Positions 34,147 to 43,070 are shown, counted from the first letter of the stretch. The stretch is 47,975 nt of DNA from Chitinophagales bacterium (GCA_021323755.1 JAJPKJ010000038.1:1-47975); one strand, 5' to 3'. The notes: generated from the letters alone by a model not told the origin. Numbers and translations: made by a program.

Positions 34147-34782
34147 GTGAAAACATTTCTGATAATTATCGCGGCGATTATCGTATTCGGCGGATTAATA
34201 TTGTTGAAAATGCATCTTAGCGCGGATGCCAATAAAAAGGACCTGACAGCAAAAGCAGCAGATATACCTTCTCTTGAAAATACCATTAAAGCAGATTCGT
34301 TGTATACAGTAAAAGATGTTTTGTACAAAGACAGCGGCATTTTGATCGCAGTAGATAATCCAGGCAAATCAGGAACTGAAAATTATTTCGACAAGAAATA
34401 TAAACTGAATGATTACAGCAATATCAATATGGTTTATGTGTATCAATATGATTCTGCAAAACCATTGCAACAAGCCACGTTTGATGATGCAATAATGGCA
34501 AAAGGGAAAAAAATGGGAAGATTCCAGGAAATGTGGGTTACAAAATTCATTGACACAACAGATGGTTCATGCAAACCATTAAAAAAATACGTACAATCTT
34601 CGATAAAGAATCCGCAGAGTTTTAAAAATGAAGAAACAAATTATCAACCCGAAAGCATTTACAAAATGCGTGTAGTCTGCAAATACAGATTCACCGACAG
34701 CGCCGGAACCAAAATACTAAATGATGTAACCGCGATTGTTGATACGGCCGGCAATGTTACATCGGTTGAAAAAACACAGTAG
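34147..34782 (+). CDS. Membrane-anchored protein of unknown function
   Basis: The start is GTG at 34147. The 211-residue product has one N-terminal membrane helix (about 4-21) and an extracytoplasmic domain. Near the middle is the stretch Y-V-Q-S-S-I-K-N-P-Q-S-F-K-N-E-E-T, of a type (K-N-P-x-S-F) seen in many small bacterial and phage proteins of unknown role. It is followed by a beta-rich end R-V-V-C-K-Y-R-F-T-D-S-A-G. No catalytic motif is seen. It lies 40 bp after the hydroxylase gene and may be cotranscribed with it. Confidence 0.7.
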   Translation: MKTFLIIIAAIIVFGGLILLKMHLSADANKKDLTAKAADIPSLENTIKADSLYTVKDVLYKDSGILIAVDNPGKSGTENYFDKKYKLNDYSNINMVYVYQYDSAKPLQQATFDDAIMAKGKKMGRFQEMWVTKFIDTTDGSCKPLKKYVQSSIKNPQSFKNEETNYQPESIYKMRVVCKYRFTDSAGTKILNDVTAIVDTAGNVTSVEKTQ

Positions 34783-34833
34783 ACAAAGTTCCCATAATTT
34801 TTAGATAATCGGTGATGACGCGATCCGTCAAAC

Positions 34834-34865
34834 ATTTGTATTTTTATTTGATATTGAATACAAAT
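34834..34865. promoter_or_regulatory. Inverted repeat at the K+ channel gene start
   Basis: ATTTGTATT (34834-34842) and AATACAAAT (34857-34865) are perfect 9-bp arms with a 14-nt spacer, ending 4 bp before the channel ATG. This could be an operator or an RNA hairpin that hides the start region. There is no T-tract, and the preceding gene ends 52 bp upstream. Confidence 0.5.
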
Positions 34866-34869
34866 AAAA

Positions 34870-35583
34870 ATGGCACATTCCAAAGCAGAAAGAGGAAATT
34901 CACTGAATTATCTTAACATTCTTGTACTTGTATTATCCGTGTATGTTTTGCTGGCTTTGCTTGCAGATACTTTTTTTAAACTGCCACCACAAACTTCCAA
35001 ACTGCTTGAATTGATCGATACTTCCATCTGCGCATTTTTTCTTTTCGAATTTTTTGTTCGTTTCTTCATGTCAAAAAATAAATTAAGATTCATGCGCTGG
35101 GGATGGATTGATCTGGTATCAAGCATTCCAGCCTTTCCCTTTCTTCGTTTAGGAAGAGCATTCAGACTGGTAAGGCTTTTCAGGATTTTAAGGGCGTTTC
35201 GTTCGGTGAGACATTTTATAAGTTATCTTTTTCACAATAAGGCTTATGGCGCCTTTACTACGGTATCGGTATCCGCTATCAGCATGGTCATTTTTTCTGC
35301 CATCGCTATACTGCAGGTTGAAAAAGCGCCGAACAGCAATATAAAAACGGGGGAAGATGCGATCTGGTGGGCATGGAGCACGATCACATCCGTTGGTTAT
35401 GGAGATGTATATCCTGTCACCACCGAAGGCAGGATCATTGCATCCTTTTTAATGTTAGCCGGAGTAGCGTTTCTGGGAGTATTTACCGGTTTTGTTGCCT
35501 CGTGGTTCTTGAAACACAAGAGAGTTAAAGAAGAAATAAGCGCGGAAATTGATGCAGTGGAAAAAGAGGAAGGTTTTTTGTAG
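34870..35583 (+). CDS. Voltage-gated potassium channel
   Basis: The 237-residue protein has six membrane segments. An S4-like helix carries regularly spaced arginines (R-L-G-R-A-F-R-L-V-R-L-F-R-I-L-R-A-F-R, about 93-111). The pore loop has the K+ selectivity filter T173-S-V-G-Y-G-D179. It matches small bacterial Kv-type channels, which act as tetramers. No cytoplasmic RCK or cyclic-nucleotide domain follows; the C-terminus is a short charged helix. The inverted repeat at the start codon suggests its own control. Confidence 0.93.
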   Translation: MAHSKAERGNSLNYLNILVLVLSVYVLLALLADTFFKLPPQTSKLLELIDTSICAFFLFEFFVRFFMSKNKLRFMRWGWIDLVSSIPAFPFLRLGRAFRLVRLFRILRAFRSVRHFISYLFHNKAYGAFTTVSVSAISMVIFSAIAILQVEKAPNSNIKTGEDAIWWAWSTITSVGYGDVYPVTTEGRIIASFLMLAGVAFLGVFTGFVASWFLKHKRVKEEISAEIDAVEKEEGFL

Positions 35584-35674
35584 GATTTGGGCTGCCAAAA
35601 GCTCAATAATATGTATAAAGCGCAAACTGGTGTCACGAGGTCGTATAGAATGATTATCGCTGGCTACAAAACAA

Positions 35675-35702
35675 AAAAGCCCTTCGGTTAGGAAGAGCTT
35701 TT
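35675..35702. terminator. Bidirectional terminator between K+ channel and ahcY
   Basis: AAAAGC-C-CTTC pairs with GAAG-A-GCTTTT (35675-35685 with 35692-35702), one mismatch, 6-nt loop. An A-run precedes and a T-run follows, so it can end transcripts of the two convergent genes. Confidence 0.7.
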
Positions 35703-35723
35703 ATTTTATTTTTCACTTTTTAA

Positions 35724-37049
35724 TTAATAACGATAATGTTCTGGTTTGAACGGGCCATTCTTTGGAATGGCAAGATAAGATGATTGTTCATCTGATAGTT
35801 CATCGAGTTCAACACCAATTTTTGCAAGATGTAAACGCGCAACTTTTTCATCAAGATGCTTTGGCAACACGTAAACTTTATTTTCATATTTTTTGTGATT
35901 CACCCACAATTCGATCTGAGCAAGCGTTTGGTTGCTGAATGAATTACTCATCACAAAACTGGGATGACCGGTTGCACAACCTAAATTCACCAAGCGACCT
36001 TCTGCCAGAACGATCACATCTTTCCCATCAATATTGTATAGATCAACCTGTGGTTTGATGGTATCTTTCGTGTTCCCATAATTCTTGTTCAACCATGCCA
36101 TATCAATTTCAATATCGAAGTGCCCGATATTACAAACGATGGCTTTGTCTTTCATTGAACGGAAATGTTTCTCCGTAATCAGATCGCGACAACCGGAAGC
36201 TGTGACAATAATATCCGCTTCTTTAACTGCGTCAGCCATTTTCTTTACTTCAAATCCATCCATGGCAGCCTGTAATGCACAGATCGGATCAATTTCAGTC
36301 ACGATTACCCTGCATCCTGCGCCTTTTAGTGATGCGGCGGAACCTTTACCCACATCGCCATAACCGCCAACCACGGCTACTTTTCCAGCCATCATCACAT
36401 CAGTTGCACGACGAATGGCATCAACCAAACTTTCTTTGCAGCCATATTTATTATCGAATTTAGATTTGGTCACTGAATCATTTACATTGAAAGCCGGAAC
36501 TGGTAAGGTTCCTTTTTCCATTCTTTCATACAAACGATGAACGCCGGTAGTTGTTTCTTCGCTCAATCCTTTTACATGTTGGATGAGTTCAGGATATTTA
36601 TCAAAAACAATATTGGTTAAATCTCCGCCGTCATCTAAAATCATATTCAACGGGCGATCAGTACTTCCGAAAAATAAAGTTTGTTCGATGCACCAGTCAG
36701 CTTCCTGAAGCGATTGTCCTTTCCACGCAAAAACACCAATACCCGCAGCGGCGATTGCGGCAGCAGCCTGATCCTGTGTTGAAAAAATATTACATGAACT
36801 CCAACGAACTTCTGCGCCCAATTCAATTAACGTTTCAATTAACACCGCGGTTTGAATGGTCATATGTAAACAACCGGCAATGCGCGCACCTTTTAATGGT
36901 TTTTGTTTTCCATATTCTGCGCGGATAGCCATTAAGCCCGGCATTTCTGCTTCGGCTAATTTAATTTCTTTGCGTCCCCATTCAGCAAGGCTCATGTCCT
37001 TCACTTTGTAAGGAAGACTGAGATCGATTTGTGTTTTTACTGTTGACAT
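35724..37049 (-). CDS. ahcY: Adenosylhomocysteinase (SAH hydrolase)
   Basis: The 441-residue enzyme has all family blocks: [12 protein letters not shown] at the start, [37 protein letters not shown], the NAD motif G-G-Y-G-D-V-G-K-G, and the C-terminal [13 protein letters not shown] ... K-P-E-H-Y-R-Y. It splits S-adenosylhomocysteine into homocysteine and adenosine, relieving product inhibition of SAM-dependent methylases. That includes the lipid and DNA methylases in this window. It is divergent from an Lrp-type regulator, with three phased repeats in the shared promoter region. Confidence 0.98.
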   Translation of the reverse strand: MSTVKTQIDLSLPYKVKDMSLAEWGRKEIKLAEAEMPGLMAIRAEYGKQKPLKGARIAGCLHMTIQTAVLIETLIELGAEVRWSSCNIFSTQDQAAAAIAAAGIGVFAWKGQSLQEADWCIEQTLFFGSTDRPLNMILDDGGDLTNIVFDKYPELIQHVKGLSEETTTGVHRLYERMEKGTLPVPAFNVNDSVTKSKFDNKYGCKESLVDAIRRATDVMMAGKVAVVGGYGDVGKGSAASLKGAGCRVIVTEIDPICALQAAMDGFEVKKMADAVKEADIIVTASGCRDLITEKHFRSMKDKAIVCNIGHFDIEIDMAWLNKNYGNTKDTIKPQVDLYNIDGKDVIVLAEGRLVNLGCATGHPSFVMSNSFSNQTLAQIELWVNHKKYENKVYVLPKHLDEKVARLHLAKIGVELDELSDEQSSYLAIPKNGPFKPEHYRY

Positions 37050-37096
37050 TGATTTATTTTTTAAAAAGCAAGTGAAATGATAATGATTGAGAAAGA

Positions 37097-37104
37097 CAAA
37101 GTTA
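37097..37104 (-). promoter_or_regulatory. ahcY: Possible ahcY -7 box
   Basis: Read on the minus strand this is TAACTTTG, an exact TAnnTTTG match, predicting a leader of about 40 nt. No TTG sits at the usual -33 distance. The first AGAACA repeat (37111-37116) falls in its spacer. Confidence 0.4.
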
Positions 37105-37110
37105 TACAGA

Positions 37111-37185
37111 AGAACAAAATATGTAATATTATTATTAACTTTAGAACAGATATAACAATTATTCCAATTTATTAGAACAAAATAT
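37111..37185. repeat. Three AGAACA repeats spaced three helical turns
   Basis: AGAACA occurs at 37111, 37143 and 37174 in the ahcY/lrp-like spacer, at 32- and 31-bp intervals. The first and third continue identically for 12 bp (AGAACAAAATAT) and the second is close to it. Equal face spacing suits a multimeric DNA-wrapping regulator such as the adjacent Lrp-family protein. Binding is inferred. Confidence 0.5.
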
Positions 37186-37194
37186 CAGTTTACT

Positions 37195-37689
37195 ATGGAA
37201 AAAGAAGCAAAAAAAGAAAATCAGCCTACCCCAGAAATTGATGACAAGGACCGCGCGATTTTACAGTTGTTGCAGGAAAATGCAAAACTTACCGTACGCG
37301 AAATTGCGCATAATGTTCATTTAAGCCCAACCCCTGTGCACGAAAGAATCAAGAAAATGGAAGACTCCGGAGTCATCAGGCAATATGCAGCGCTGGTGGA
37401 TCATTCGAAAGTGAAGAAAGGGCTAATGGTGATTTGCTATGTTTCATTGAAAGAACATAACAAACGTTCCGGCGCAAAATTTATTAAAACGATGAACGAC
37501 CTGAGAGAAGTGATCGAGTGTTATAATATTTCCGGCGAATTTGATTTCATGCTGAAGGTTGTTGTTGAAAATATGGATGCCTATTATGATTTTCATGTTA
37601 ATAAATTAAGCCAGCTTGAAAATATTGGACAGGTACAAAGTACATTTGTAATGGGCATTATCAAACAAACACATCAGCTTGTCTATTAG
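37195..37689 (+). CDS. Lrp/AsnC-family transcriptional regulator
   Basis: The 164-residue protein has an N-terminal Lys/Glu-rich extension, an AsnC-type winged helix-turn-helix (about 17-65: D-D-K-D-R-A-I-L-Q-L-L-Q, then V-R-E-I-A-H-N-V-H-L-S-P-T-P-V-H-E-R-I-K-K-M-E), and a RAM ligand-binding domain (about 80-155, with Y-N-I-S-G-E-F-D-F-M-L-K-V). Lrp proteins form dimers to octamers that wrap DNA and sense amino acids. Divergence from ahcY suggests control of methionine/SAM-cycle genes and of itself. The ligand is unknown. Confidence 0.93.
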   Translation: MEKEAKKENQPTPEIDDKDRAILQLLQENAKLTVREIAHNVHLSPTPVHERIKKMEDSGVIRQYAALVDHSKVKKGLMVICYVSLKEHNKRSGAKFIKTMNDLREVIECYNISGEFDFMLKVVVENMDAYYDFHVNKLSQLENIGQVQSTFVMGIIKQTHQLVY

Positions 37690-37787
37690 GCATGATTAAT
37701 GTATTTACAGCTATTGGCTAAAAAGATAATCACTCTTAAGTATGTGCGTTTCAAACATTACATCTTACATTTTAAATCTCCCATAAT

Positions 37788-38090
37788 ATGTTCAACTACG
37801 ACACCGTCACTCAAGCTGTGAATGGATTAAAACAAAGAGGATACACGATTGATTTTAATATTGACAATGAAGTGATCACCTGCAAAGAAACTCCGATAAC
37901 ATTGATGCCTTCTGAATTTGAGATCAGCGAAGTCTATCGTTTTGAAGGAAATAGCGATCCTGCCGATGAAGCTGTTGTGTACGCTATTGAATCTAAGCAT
38001 GGACATAAAGGAGTCCTGGTAAACGGTTTTGGCATCTCTGCCGATCAGATAAGTGATGAGCTGATTAAGAAATTGAAAGTGGTTTATTAA
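37788..38090 (+). CDS. Small conserved protein (often called PRPP synthetase in error)
   Basis: The 100-residue product starts F-N-Y-D-T-V-T-Q-A-V-N-G-L-K-Q-R-G-Y-T and has F-E-I-S-E-V-Y-R-F-E-G-N-S-D-P-A-D-E-A-V-V-Y-A-I-E-S. As I recall, this matches a small Bacteroidota protein commonly labelled phosphoribosylpyrophosphate synthetase in databases. It is one third the length of a real PRPP synthetase and lacks its PRPP-binding loop, so that name is not supported. The function is unknown. Confidence 0.8.
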   Translation: MFNYDTVTQAVNGLKQRGYTIDFNIDNEVITCKETPITLMPSEFEISEVYRFEGNSDPADEAVVYAIESKHGHKGVLVNGFGISADQISDELIKKLKVVY

Positions 38091-38124
38091 CAATTAAAAC
38101 GAGAGCAGGGCCAATAACTAATCT

Positions 38125-38583
38125 TCAATAATTCAGCTTCACCATCTGTGCAACGACTTTATCAATCGGCAATGTTACCGTTTCTGCTGAAAAATCTTCC
38201 CATCTGACAAACCTGAAAGTTTCTGTTTCTCCCGTCGTTTTATACACGCCTAATTGTTTTTCATCAAAATCAAAAGGCTGCTCACGAAGCGGGGTGGTGA
38301 TCTCTTCCAATGCTTCGGCAAAATAATAAATGGAAATGATCTGGTGCTCCGGATTGAAGGCGCTCATCTGGAAAAAATCCGTGGTATAAATATGATCGGT
38401 GATCTTCACTTCAAGGTCCATCTCTTCTTTAAATTCCCTTTTCAGGCAATCTCTGGTTCCTTCACCAAATTCCAATCCTCCACCCGGAAATTTTGTATAA
38501 TAATTTCCACGGATGAATTCATCGCTTACTAAAACTTTTTTATCTTCCCCTAAAAGAATTCCGTAAACGCGAACGTTGAACAT
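38125..38583 (-). CDS. NUDIX hydrolase
   Basis: The 152-residue protein has a complete Nudix box at residues 35-57: G-x5-E-x7-R-E-F-K-E-E-M-D-L, with the metal-binding R-E-x-x-E-E. It should hydrolyse a nucleoside diphosphate linked to another group; the substrate is not readable. The N-terminus (V-R-V-Y-G-I-L-L-G-E-D-K-K-V-L-V-S-D-E) is the usual first strand pair. It is followed on the same strand by no close gene; dapF lies 64 bp upstream on the minus strand, so they could share a transcript. Confidence 0.92.
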   Translation of the reverse strand: MFNVRVYGILLGEDKKVLVSDEFIRGNYYTKFPGGGLEFGEGTRDCLKREFKEEMDLEVKITDHIYTTDFFQMSAFNPEHQIISIYYFAEALEEITTPLREQPFDFDEKQLGVYKTTGETETFRFVRWEDFSAETVTLPIDKVVAQMVKLNY

Positions 38584-38647
38584 GCAGCGGAGATGATTTA
38601 TGGTTGATAATTAATTGATGACCGCGTCCATAATGATTTATCCATTA

Positions 38648-39433
38648 TTAAGGCTTTATTTCAACTTCTCCTTCAAAAACCTTTTCCGCCGGGCCACAAA
38701 GCCAGATATCCTTAAAAGTGTCATCATCATTTCGGTTATACCTGACCGTTAGTTTCCCGCCTTTTGTGATGACAGTTACGTCATTATAGCCCACATCATT
38801 ATGATGATAAACCAATGCGCTTGCGGTAACGCCGGTGCCACAGGAAAGCGTTTCATCCTCTACACCACGTTCATATGTGCGCACCACAATTTCATCAGCT
38901 TTTTTGGGCTCAACGAAATTCACATTAATACCTTCTTTGGCAAAGTCACTACTGTAACGAATCTCCATTCCTTTATGCACCACATCGTAATCCATCACAT
39001 CGCTCACCATTTTTACATAATGCGGCGAGCCGGTATTTAAAACATAATCCTGATCATATTCCCTAAGGTCATTAACATCATTCATTTTTAAGTTTACAAT
39101 GTCACCATCAATTTCCGCCTCATGCTCACCGTCCACTGCAAGAAAATGATATTTATCCTTATGGATGCCGAGATAATGGGCAAACTTCACCATGCAGCGT
39201 CCGCCATTTCCACACATGCTGCTCTCCCGTCCGTCCGAATTGTAATATTTCATTTCAAAATCGTAACCACTTTTCGGATTTAGCAACATCAATCCGTCAG
39301 CGCCGATCCCAAACCGACGATCGCACAAAAACTTTATTTTGTCAACAGTCAATGCCGTTAGACTCCAGTTGCGATTATCAATAATGATAAAATCGTTTCC
39401 TGTTCCCTGGTATTTGTAAAAATGTATTTTCAA
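38648..39433 (-). CDS. dapF: Diaminopimelate epimerase
   Basis: The start is TTG at 39433, since M/L-K-I-H-F-Y-K-Y-Q-G-T-G-N-D-F is the family beginning and no ATG is near. The 261-residue enzyme has the two catalytic cysteines: C74 in S-S-M-C-G-N-G-G-R-C and C198 in L-S-C-G-T-G-V-T-A. It interconverts LL- and meso-diaminopimelate for lysine and peptidoglycan synthesis. Other dap genes are not in the window. Confidence 0.97.
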   Translation of the reverse strand: MKIHFYKYQGTGNDFIIIDNRNWSLTALTVDKIKFLCDRRFGIGADGLMLLNPKSGYDFEMKYYNSDGRESSMCGNGGRCMVKFAHYLGIHKDKYHFLAVDGEHEAEIDGDIVNLKMNDVNDLREYDQDYVLNTGSPHYVKMVSDVMDYDVVHKGMEIRYSSDFAKEGINVNFVEPKKADEIVVRTYERGVEDETLSCGTGVTASALVYHHNDVGYNDVTVITKGGKLTVRYNRNDDDTFKDIWLCGPAEKVFEGEVEIKP

Positions 39434-39514
39434 GTATACAGAATTGAAAATTTAATTATTTTTTCCCGATCTCAGTGATCCAATCGCCGGTTCAAAAATA
39501 CTACAAACCTCAAA

Positions 39515-40390
39515 TTATAAATCAGAAACTATTTCCAGCGTATTGACGATTAATTTTTCAACCGCCGCATTTCCATCTTTTGAAAATTGTTTGGTAATGC
39601 GGTTAGCCACAATTGCGCTAATGCTTAGACAATGATGGTTCAATATTTTCCCCAATCCATAAATGCCTGCCGTTTCCATTTCAAAATTAGCAATCCGGTG
39701 ACTGCCAAATTGAAATTGCGTTAACCTGTCAATTAGATTTGGATTACTCAACCCCAGCCGCAATACTCTTCCCTGGGGGCCATAAAATCCCGGACAGGTG
39801 ACCGTTATGCCATGATGAAATCCATTCACAAAATGTTTTATTAGTGATGCCGATGCGCTGTTAATGTATGGATAAGAGAACCGGTTATGCAGCTGCGTTA
39901 ACGTAACAAATGAGTGAAGCAATTGTTTTTCTTCTTCATTTTCCCGGTGATGATAAAAGTTCAACAGATTATCAATTCCCAATCCGTGCGTGGAAACGAC
40001 AAAACTATCTACGGGTATGCCTGACTGTAGTGAACCGGAAGTACCTATGCGAATAATATTGAGCTGCTTCAGGTCTTTTTTGATCGTTCGGGTTGTAAAA
40101 TCAATATTCGTCAAGGCATCGAGCTCGTTCAAAACGATATCAATATTATCTGTTCCGATGCCGGTTGAAACAACGGTGATCCTTTTTTTTCCGATGCGAC
40201 CGGAATGCGAGACAAATTCACGATGATGAGACTTTGATTCTATTTTATCAAAATATTTACTGACCACCTGCACACGATCGGGATCACCAACGGTAATGAT
40301 ATTTTCGGCCAGTTCCTCGGGCTTAATATCTAAATGATAAATAGCCCCGCGCGGGTTAATTATTAATTCGCTTTCTGCAATTTGTTGCAT
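39515..40390 (-). CDS. Nucleoside phosphorylase (uridine phosphorylase-like)
   Basis: The 291-residue protein has the PNP/UDP family 1 layout: G-D-P-D-R-V near the start, R-I-G-T-S-G-S-L in the phosphate site, and N-F-E-M-E-T-A-G-I-Y-G-L in the base and ribose site. It cleaves a nucleoside with phosphate to ribose-1-phosphate and free base. Uridine is the most likely substrate from overall resemblance, but purine nucleosides are not excluded. Confidence 0.88.
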   Translation of the reverse strand: MQQIAESELIINPRGAIYHLDIKPEELAENIITVGDPDRVQVVSKYFDKIESKSHHREFVSHSGRIGKKRITVVSTGIGTDNIDIVLNELDALTNIDFTTRTIKKDLKQLNIIRIGTSGSLQSGIPVDSFVVSTHGLGIDNLLNFYHHRENEEEKQLLHSFVTLTQLHNRFSYPYINSASASLIKHFVNGFHHGITVTCPGFYGPQGRVLRLGLSNPNLIDRLTQFQFGSHRIANFEMETAGIYGLGKILNHHCLSISAIVANRITKQFSKDGNAAVEKLIVNTLEIVSDL

Positions 40391-40444
40391 AAGATGAACG
40401 TTAGGGAAATTAAGCCGAATATACTATTTTTGCCGCACCTCAAT

Positions 40445-40515
40445 GGTTCCGTGGCCGAGTGGCTAGGCAGAGCTCTGCAAAAGCTTCTACAGCAGTTCGA
40501 ATCTGCTCGGAACCT
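40445..40515 (+). tRNA. tRNA-Cys (GCA)
   Basis: The cloverleaf folds completely. The 7-bp acceptor stem is GGTTCCG/CGGAACC, the anticodon stem is GAGCT/AGCTT with loop CTGCAAA, and the T stem is AGCAG/CTGCT with loop TTCGAAT. The anticodon GCA is at 40477-40479. The discriminator is T at 40515, the identity base for CysRS. The CCA end is not encoded (TCAG follows). Confidence 0.96.
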
Positions 40516-40525
40516 CAGCAAACTT

Positions 40526-40561
40526 AAACCTAACAGGTTATTAAACTTGTTAGGTTTTATA
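40526..40561 (+). terminator. Terminator after tRNA-Cys
   Basis: AAACCTAACAGG (40526-40537) pairs over 12 bp, one of them G-T, with CTTGTTAGGTTT (40546-40557), followed by TTATAATTTT. It ends the tRNA transcript 11 bp after the discriminator base. Confidence 0.75.
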
Positions 40562-40571
40562 ATTTTAAATT

Positions 40572-40964
40572 ATGAAATATTCAATGTTTCTCGGAATAAC
40601 CGCTGCCATTGCTTTGCTGATCGCCTGTTTTATTCCCTGGGCTTATTATCCTGATCTTGATAAAACATTTAACGGTTTTTTTTCTGAAGGAAATGCATAT
40701 GGCAAACCGGGTAAAGTATTCATTTTCCTTGCTGTTGTTTCGATCGCTCTTTTTATCATTCCAAGAATCTGGGCAAAACGTTTTAATATGCTTGTGGTCG
40801 CATTAACGATCGCGTATGCGGTAAAATCTTATGTACTTTTCACCGCCTGTTACCGCGGAATTTGTCCCGACAAAAAATTCGGCATTTTCCTGATCCTGAT
40901 CTCTTCTGTAATAATGATGATAGCTGCAGTTACTCCCGATCTGAAACTGAGAGACAGTAAATAG
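40572..40964 (+). CDS. Four-helix membrane protein of unknown function
   Basis: The 130-residue protein has four predicted membrane helices (about 5-25, 48-66, 71-91 and 102-121). The first is followed by F-I-P-W-A-Y-Y-P and the third loop contains a Cys pair (T-A-C-Y-R-G-I-C-P). No family is recognised. It starts 14 bp after the tRNA terminator. A perfect palindrome, CCAGCGCTGG, follows its stop directly. Confidence 0.7.
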   Translation: MKYSMFLGITAAIALLIACFIPWAYYPDLDKTFNGFFSEGNAYGKPGKVFIFLAVVSIALFIIPRIWAKRFNMLVVALTIAYAVKSYVLFTACYRGICPDKKFGIFLILISSVIMMIAAVTPDLKLRDSK

Positions 40965-41009
40965 CCAGCGCTGGATAAAATTTGGGAAGAATCACTGCCT
41001 GTCTCCTTC

Positions 41010-41717
41010 TTATCCCTGAATCAATCGCGCAATTCCAAAAGCGCAGCCCGCGGCAAGCGCACCAATGATGGTAACACGAAGTGCACCGGCAATCGCATTA
41101 ACACCCGTAACCTTACTCTTAAAATATCCGAAAATAAAAAGGCAAATCAATGTGATAATCGTTGAAATTTTTAATCCGTCAATTCCGCTGCTAACAAAAA
41201 AATATGGAGAAAGTGGGATCAATCCGCCAACGACATAAGACATCCCAATATTAAAAGCGCTCTTTCTTGCGCGTTTGGGATCTGGCTTATCCAAACCCAG
41301 TTCATATTTCATCATAAAATCAGCCCATCGGTCTTTATCCTTAATCACTTCAGCAACAGCCTGCTCCTGTGTTTCAGCGCTCAATCCCAATCCCGCAAAG
41401 AAATCTTTTACTTCCTGTTTCTCTACCTGTGGGACTTTTTCAATCTCTTCATATTCTCTTTTCAATTCGGAATTATAATAATCAACTTCCGTTTTCCCGG
41501 CAAGATAGCCTCCCAAGCCCATGGCGATTGAACCAGCAGCAATTTCTGCCAATCCCGCAATGATTATCAATCCTGTGTTTTGCACAGCCCCGCTCAAACC
41601 CGCTGCCAGTGCGAATGGCACGGTCAGTCCATCAGACATGCCAATAACGATATCTCTTAATACCAGAGAACTCGTGAGATGGTGTTCGGTGTGACTATGC
41701 GTTAATGTGTCGTGCAT
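41010..41717 (-). CDS. VIT1/CCC1-family metal transporter
   Basis: The 235-residue protein has the VIT family opening V-L-R-D-I-V-I-G-M-S-D-G-L-T-V-P-F-A-L-A-A-G-L-S-G-A and a cytoplasmic glutamate-rich loop between the second and third helices (R-E-Y-E-E-I-E-K-V-P-Q-V-E-K-Q-E, with K-D-R-W-A-D-F-M-M-K-Y-E). Five membrane helices are expected. Members move Fe2+ or Mn2+ out of the cytoplasm, and the loop binds the metal. The His-rich N-terminus (T-H-S-H-T-E-H-H) may add a metal site. Confidence 0.92.
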   Translation of the reverse strand: MHDTLTHSHTEHHLTSSLVLRDIVIGMSDGLTVPFALAAGLSGAVQNTGLIIIAGLAEIAAGSIAMGLGGYLAGKTEVDYYNSELKREYEEIEKVPQVEKQEVKDFFAGLGLSAETQEQAVAEVIKDKDRWADFMMKYELGLDKPDPKRARKSAFNIGMSYVVGGLIPLSPYFFVSSGIDGLKISTIITLICLFIFGYFKSKVTGVNAIAGALRVTIIGALAAGCAFGIARLIQG

Positions 41718-41837
41718 TTGATCGGTTGGTTGAAAAGTTGAATGAAGATTCTAAATTCAAGATAGCGATTATCTGATTTATTAATAAAAAGTATTTTGAC
41801 ATTGAATAAGGTTTTCCGATCCAAACATCCCCCAATT

Positions 41838-43070
41838 TTAAATACTCGCCAAGCTTTTTGAAATGATTTCCACGCACTCTTCAATTTGTTCCTTTGTGAT
41901 AACCAATGGCGGTGCAAATCTTATTTTGTCTCCGTGAGTGGGTTTTGCGAGTAATCCGTTCTCTTTTAATGTCAAACATAATTCCCAGGCAGCATCTTGC
42001 CTGGGATGATCGATCACGATGGCATTTAACAACCCTTTTCCGCGGATCAATGAAATATGCGGCGAATTAAGTTTCTTCAATTCATCTCTTAATAATCTCC
42101 CCATCGCTTCTGCATTTTCCATCATTTTTTCTTCTTTCAAAACGCTTAAGGATGTAATCGCAATTTTGCAGGCAAGCGGATTGCCGCCATAGGTTGAACC
42201 ATGCTCGCCGGGTTTTATGGTGAGCATAATTTCATCGTCAGCTAAAATTGCCGATACCGGCAAAGTGCCGCCACTCAAAGCCTTGCCAAGAATCAGAATA
42301 TCCGGGCGAACATTTTCATGATCACATGCCAGCATTTTTCCGGTGCGGCATAATCCGGTTTGTATCTCATCCCCTATAAACAATACATTGGCGTCCTCGC
42401 AATATTGTTTTGCTTTACTCAAATAATTTTCATCTGGCACTACAACTCCGGCTTCACCCTGGATCGGTTCAACTAAAAATCCTGCAACGTTTTTATCCTG
42501 TAATGCCTTTGACAATGCGTTCAGATCATTATAAGGAATTATTTCAAATCCCGGCATGTAAGGTCCAAACTTCGCATAAGAAGATGGATCGCTGCTAAAA
42601 GAAATCACCGTGCTCGTTCTTCCATGAAAATTATCTGCACACACAATGATCTTCGCCTTATTTTCGGCAATTCCTTTTACAACATATCCCCAGCGACGAC
42701 ATAATTTTATTGCAGTTTCCACGGCCTCGACACCCGTGTTCATCGGAAGCACTTTATCGTAACCAAAATATTCGGTGATGAATTTTGCGTACTCGCCGAG
42801 CAGATCATTGTAAAATGCGCGCGAAGTAAGCGTGAGTTTTTGTGCCTGCTCTGTTAATGTGGCAATTATTTTTGGATGACAATGTCCCTGGTTAACTGCG
42901 GAATATCCGCTCAAAAAATCGTAGTAACGTTTTCCGTCAACATCCCACAAAAACACGCCTTCACCTTTGCTTAATACAACCGGCAAAGGATGATAATTGT
43001 GCGAACCGAATTGCTCTTCGAGCTGAATATAATAATTGCTTTTTTTAGATATGGTTGAAACTGTTTGCAT
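41838..43070 (-). CDS. rocD: Ornithine--oxo-acid aminotransferase
   Basis: The 410-residue class III aminotransferase has [29 protein letters not shown], the cofactor Asp in G-D-E-I-Q-T-G (D234) and the PLP lysine K263 in L-G-K-A-L-S-G-G. The G-V-E-A-V-E form and the N-terminal [11 protein letters not shown] are typical of ornithine delta-aminotransferase. It converts ornithine and 2-oxoglutarate to glutamate semialdehyde and glutamate. A cluster of dyads lies about 80-120 bp upstream of its start. Confidence 0.95.
   Translation of the reverse strand: MQTVSTISKKSNYYIQLEEQFGSHNYHPLPVVLSKGEGVFLWDVDGKRYYDFLSGYSAVNQGHCHPKIIATLTEQAQKLTLTSRAFYNDLLGEYAKFITEYFGYDKVLPMNTGVEAVETAIKLCRRWGYVVKGIAENKAKIIVCADNFHGRTSTVISFSSDPSSYAKFGPYMPGFEIIPYNDLNALSKALQDKNVAGFLVEPIQGEAGVVVPDENYLSKAKQYCEDANVLFIGDEIQTGLCRTGKMLACDHENVRPDILILGKALSGGTLPVSAILADDEIMLTIKPGEHGSTYGGNPLACKIAITSLSVLKEEKMMENAEAMGRLLRDELKKLNSPHISLIRGKGLLNAIVIDHPRQDAAWELCLTLKENGLLAKPTHGDKIRFAPPLVITKEQIEECVEIISKSLASI

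Noticed and set aside
37111-37185. AGAACA repeats as a CRISPR or tandem-repeat array
   Set aside because: The repeat core is 6-12 bp, only three copies exist, and no cas gene is present; a regulator site fits better.
37788-38090. Annotating the 100-residue protein as phosphoribosylpyrophosphate synthetase
   Set aside because: It is far too short and lacks the PRPP-binding signature.
40965-40974. CCAGCGCTGG palindrome as a terminator between the membrane protein and VIT genes
   Set aside because: It has no loop and no T-run, and could be chance or a single protein site.
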